A stretch of DNA of 64,000 nt from Pseudanabaena sp. FACHB-2040 (GTDB lineage Bacteria; Cyanobacteriota; Cyanobacteriia; Phormidesmidales; Phormidesmidaceae): contig NZ_JACJQO010000005.1 of assembly GCF_014696715.1 (NCBI RefSeq), forward strand, positions 1,116,001-1,180,000. Reading direction: 5' to 3'. The stretch's first letter is position 1, and each line of letters starts with the position of its first letter. Positions 62,852 to 64,000 of the stretch are shown piece after piece. Position numbers and translations under genes: made by a program. Under the pieces are notes generated by a model. That model worked only from the letters and a program-made list of their open reading frames with translations. It was not told where the DNA came from and ran no database searches.

Positions 62852-63514
62852 CTAGTCAATCAGCCCTTCTTCGCGGGCTCGAATTTCGGTCTGAATGCGG
62901 ATATTTTTGCCCGACTCAGGATACACGTCTAGGGCATCTTGCACCTTGGTCCAGTAGTGGCGCACAGTACGCTCAGAAACGTTCATGCGATCTGCGATCG
63001 CTTTGTCCTGCAGCCCCTCCTGAAAGGCCAGATGCAGCACATCTAGCCACTCTGGCTTGACTTCCAGCCCAGTTCGCATGTCCCTAGGTGTGTAGATAAG
63101 ACCCTGCATTGCCCAGTCCACTTTGGTCAGCATCTCCCGCAGTGGCAAGTTTTTATCGGCAATCGTAAATCCGGCCTGGTGGGTATCGATGATCGGCTTC
63201 AGCCGCACCAACGCCTTGACGTGAGCACTCTGCACCACAATGTTCAATTCTGGGTAGCGCTGCATGAGCGATCGCAACATTTGAATGCCTGTCTCTGTCT
63301 GAGCGGTATCTCCCGACTTCTCAGGAATCGACAGATCCATCACCAGCAGATCGGGCAGCGCCAGGGCCAGAGACTCCGTGGCCTCCTGAGCAGTGCGCGC
63401 GGTGCGGATATCAGCGTCGGCGTACTGCTTCTCTAGCGCAGCCACCGTCCCCCCGAGGACTGCTTCGTGATCATCGACAACGAAAATTTTGGTTTTGGTT
63501 TGAGGAGCTGGCAT
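62852..63514 (-). CDS. NarL/FixJ-type response regulator
   Basis: 220 residues. Receiver with VVDDHEAVLGG, acceptor Asp in LLVMDLSIPEKSG and the switch Lys in ADKNLP. The LuxR-type helix-turn-helix is GLQDKAIADRMNVSERTVRHYWTKVQDAL (about 170-200). It activates or represses unknown promoters when phosphorylated. The CHASE2 kinase starts 3 nt after its stop and is its natural partner. The leader before its ATG is C-rich on the coding strand and ends CCACCCCTATG, much like that of sqdX. Confidence 0.95.
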   Translation of the reverse strand: MPAPQTKTKIFVVDDHEAVLGGTVAALEKQYADADIRTARTAQEATESLALALPDLLVMDLSIPEKSGDTAQTETGIQMLRSLMQRYPELNIVVQSAHVKALVRLKPIIDTHQAGFTIADKNLPLREMLTKVDWAMQGLIYTPRDMRTGLEVKPEWLDVLHLAFQEGLQDKAIADRMNVSERTVRHYWTKVQDALDVYPESGKNIRIQTEIRAREEGLID

Positions 63515-63786
63515 AGGGGTGGGAGAGTGGATGGGTAAAGGGTGAAGGGGTGGATGAGGGAGCAGGGAGGATGGGAGCGGGTTGAATAGAGGGTAGTAGC
63601 ACTGCTTCTTTATTGAAAATCTGCCCAGTGTAGAGACTACAGCAGCCTTTAGGAAGTGTAAGTTTTCTGCTGGTTACTTGGGCTGATTTAACGAAGAATC
63701 AGGGGTCCAGCTGTGGCTTACACAAAAACTGGACATTCCCGCCTTTTACCTTTTACCCTCCAATTAAGTTTGCCCTGAATGCAGGT
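63515..63786. other. intergenic region with C-rich heptad-like leader
   Basis: 272 bp upstream of the response regulator. The first ~75 bp (63520-63595) are, on the coding strand, a CCC/CCATCC/CCACC-rich stretch reaching the start codon. The remainder holds no visible gene or terminator. Confidence 0.6.
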
Positions 63787-64000
63787 TCACCACGTCAACA
63801 CCCAAGTCAGGGCATGAGCTTGCTGATCCATCTGGGTAGTGCCGTTGCTGAGCCATTGAAATGTTTGCAGTAGAGAGGTCATGTCTTCTGACTTGCTCAA
63901 CTTTGCCAGGGGTTGTGGCAGGTTTCGGGAGTAGTTTACCTGCAGGGTGAAGGCTTTAGCGGCTGCTTGGTGCTTTAGGGAAACGTATAGTCGGTGAGGG
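63787..64000 (-). CDS. unknown gene, C-terminal 70 residues only
   Basis: An open frame enters from the right edge and ends at TGA 63787-63789. The visible part contains LYVSLKHQAAAKAFTLQVNY, SKSEDMTSLLQTFQWLS and the end DQQAHALTWVLTW. It reads like real protein but cannot be assigned. It lies 272 bp upstream of the NarL-type regulator on the same strand. Confidence 0.5.
   Translation of the reverse strand, partial: PHRLYVSLKHQAAAKAFTLQVNYSRNLPQPLAKLSKSEDMTSLLQTFQWLSNGTTQMDQQAHALTWVLTW

Overview
The window is cyanobacterial chromosome. It carries psaC (photosystem I FeS subunit), sqdB-sqdX (sulfolipid synthesis), an NblS-type sensor kinase, a cyanobacteriochrome-like kinase, an RNase P RNA of cyanobacterial type, and very many copies of the HIP1 octamer GCGATCGC. 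GC-rich coding, heptanucleotide repeats, SLH-domain envelope proteins and many multi-PAS sensors point to a filamentous Leptolyngbya/Nodosilinea/Phormidium-like genome. Genus is inference.

Left part (1-21.5 kb): a truncated unknown gene, a GH31 alpha-glucosidase, two large histidine kinases in tandem (one with six PAS domains behind a receiver lacking its Asp, one MASE1-PAS-HK-REC hybrid), ileS, the nblS-like kinase downstream of purD, a five-PAS adenylate cyclase and a DUF2358 protein. Four of these are multi-domain signalling proteins.

Central housekeeping part (21.5-36.7 kb): rnpB, rnc and a Gfo/Idh oxidoreductase run on the minus strand, with RNase III starting about 20 nt after the RNase P RNA and overlapping the oxidoreductase by 4 nt. 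Then come an unknown anchored protein, the acpP-fabF and tkt genes divergent from psaC, ftsX without ftsE, a FAD oxidoreductase, a phytase-like lipoprotein and sqdB-sqdX.

Accessory region (37.0-40.9 kb): AT-richer sequence that looks like an integron-type gene-cassette array without an integrase in the window. A broken GNAT acetyltransferase, a DEDDh-type exonuclease-like gene and a P-loop kinase-like gene each end at or beside a GGCATAAC or GTCTAAC box. Complementary GTTATGCC/GTTAGAC boxes and shared 3' halves match the layout of attC sites. One attC copy is cut by a short palindromic element. Upstream lies an array of five related palindromes spaced about 41 bp apart. This is the most unusual part of the window.

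Right part (41-64 kb): an SLH + WG-repeat protein, a GH13 trehalose-synthase-like enzyme, a fasciclin protein, a kinase with two GAF domains carrying bilin-binding Cys-His motifs (one also DXCF), an SLH protein with a hexanucleotide microsatellite and an MscS channel. It continues with a DNA-repair/uptake stretch (DEXH helicase, ComEC, tRNA-Ser, small protein, ATP-dependent DNA ligase), a YbaK deacylase and a 44-residue small gene. It ends with a minus-strand NarL-type regulator, a CHASE2 kinase, a small membrane protein, a DUF928 protein, and the tail of an unknown gene at the edge.

Several families of short inverted-repeat elements and C-rich or heptamer repeats fill the intergenic gaps.
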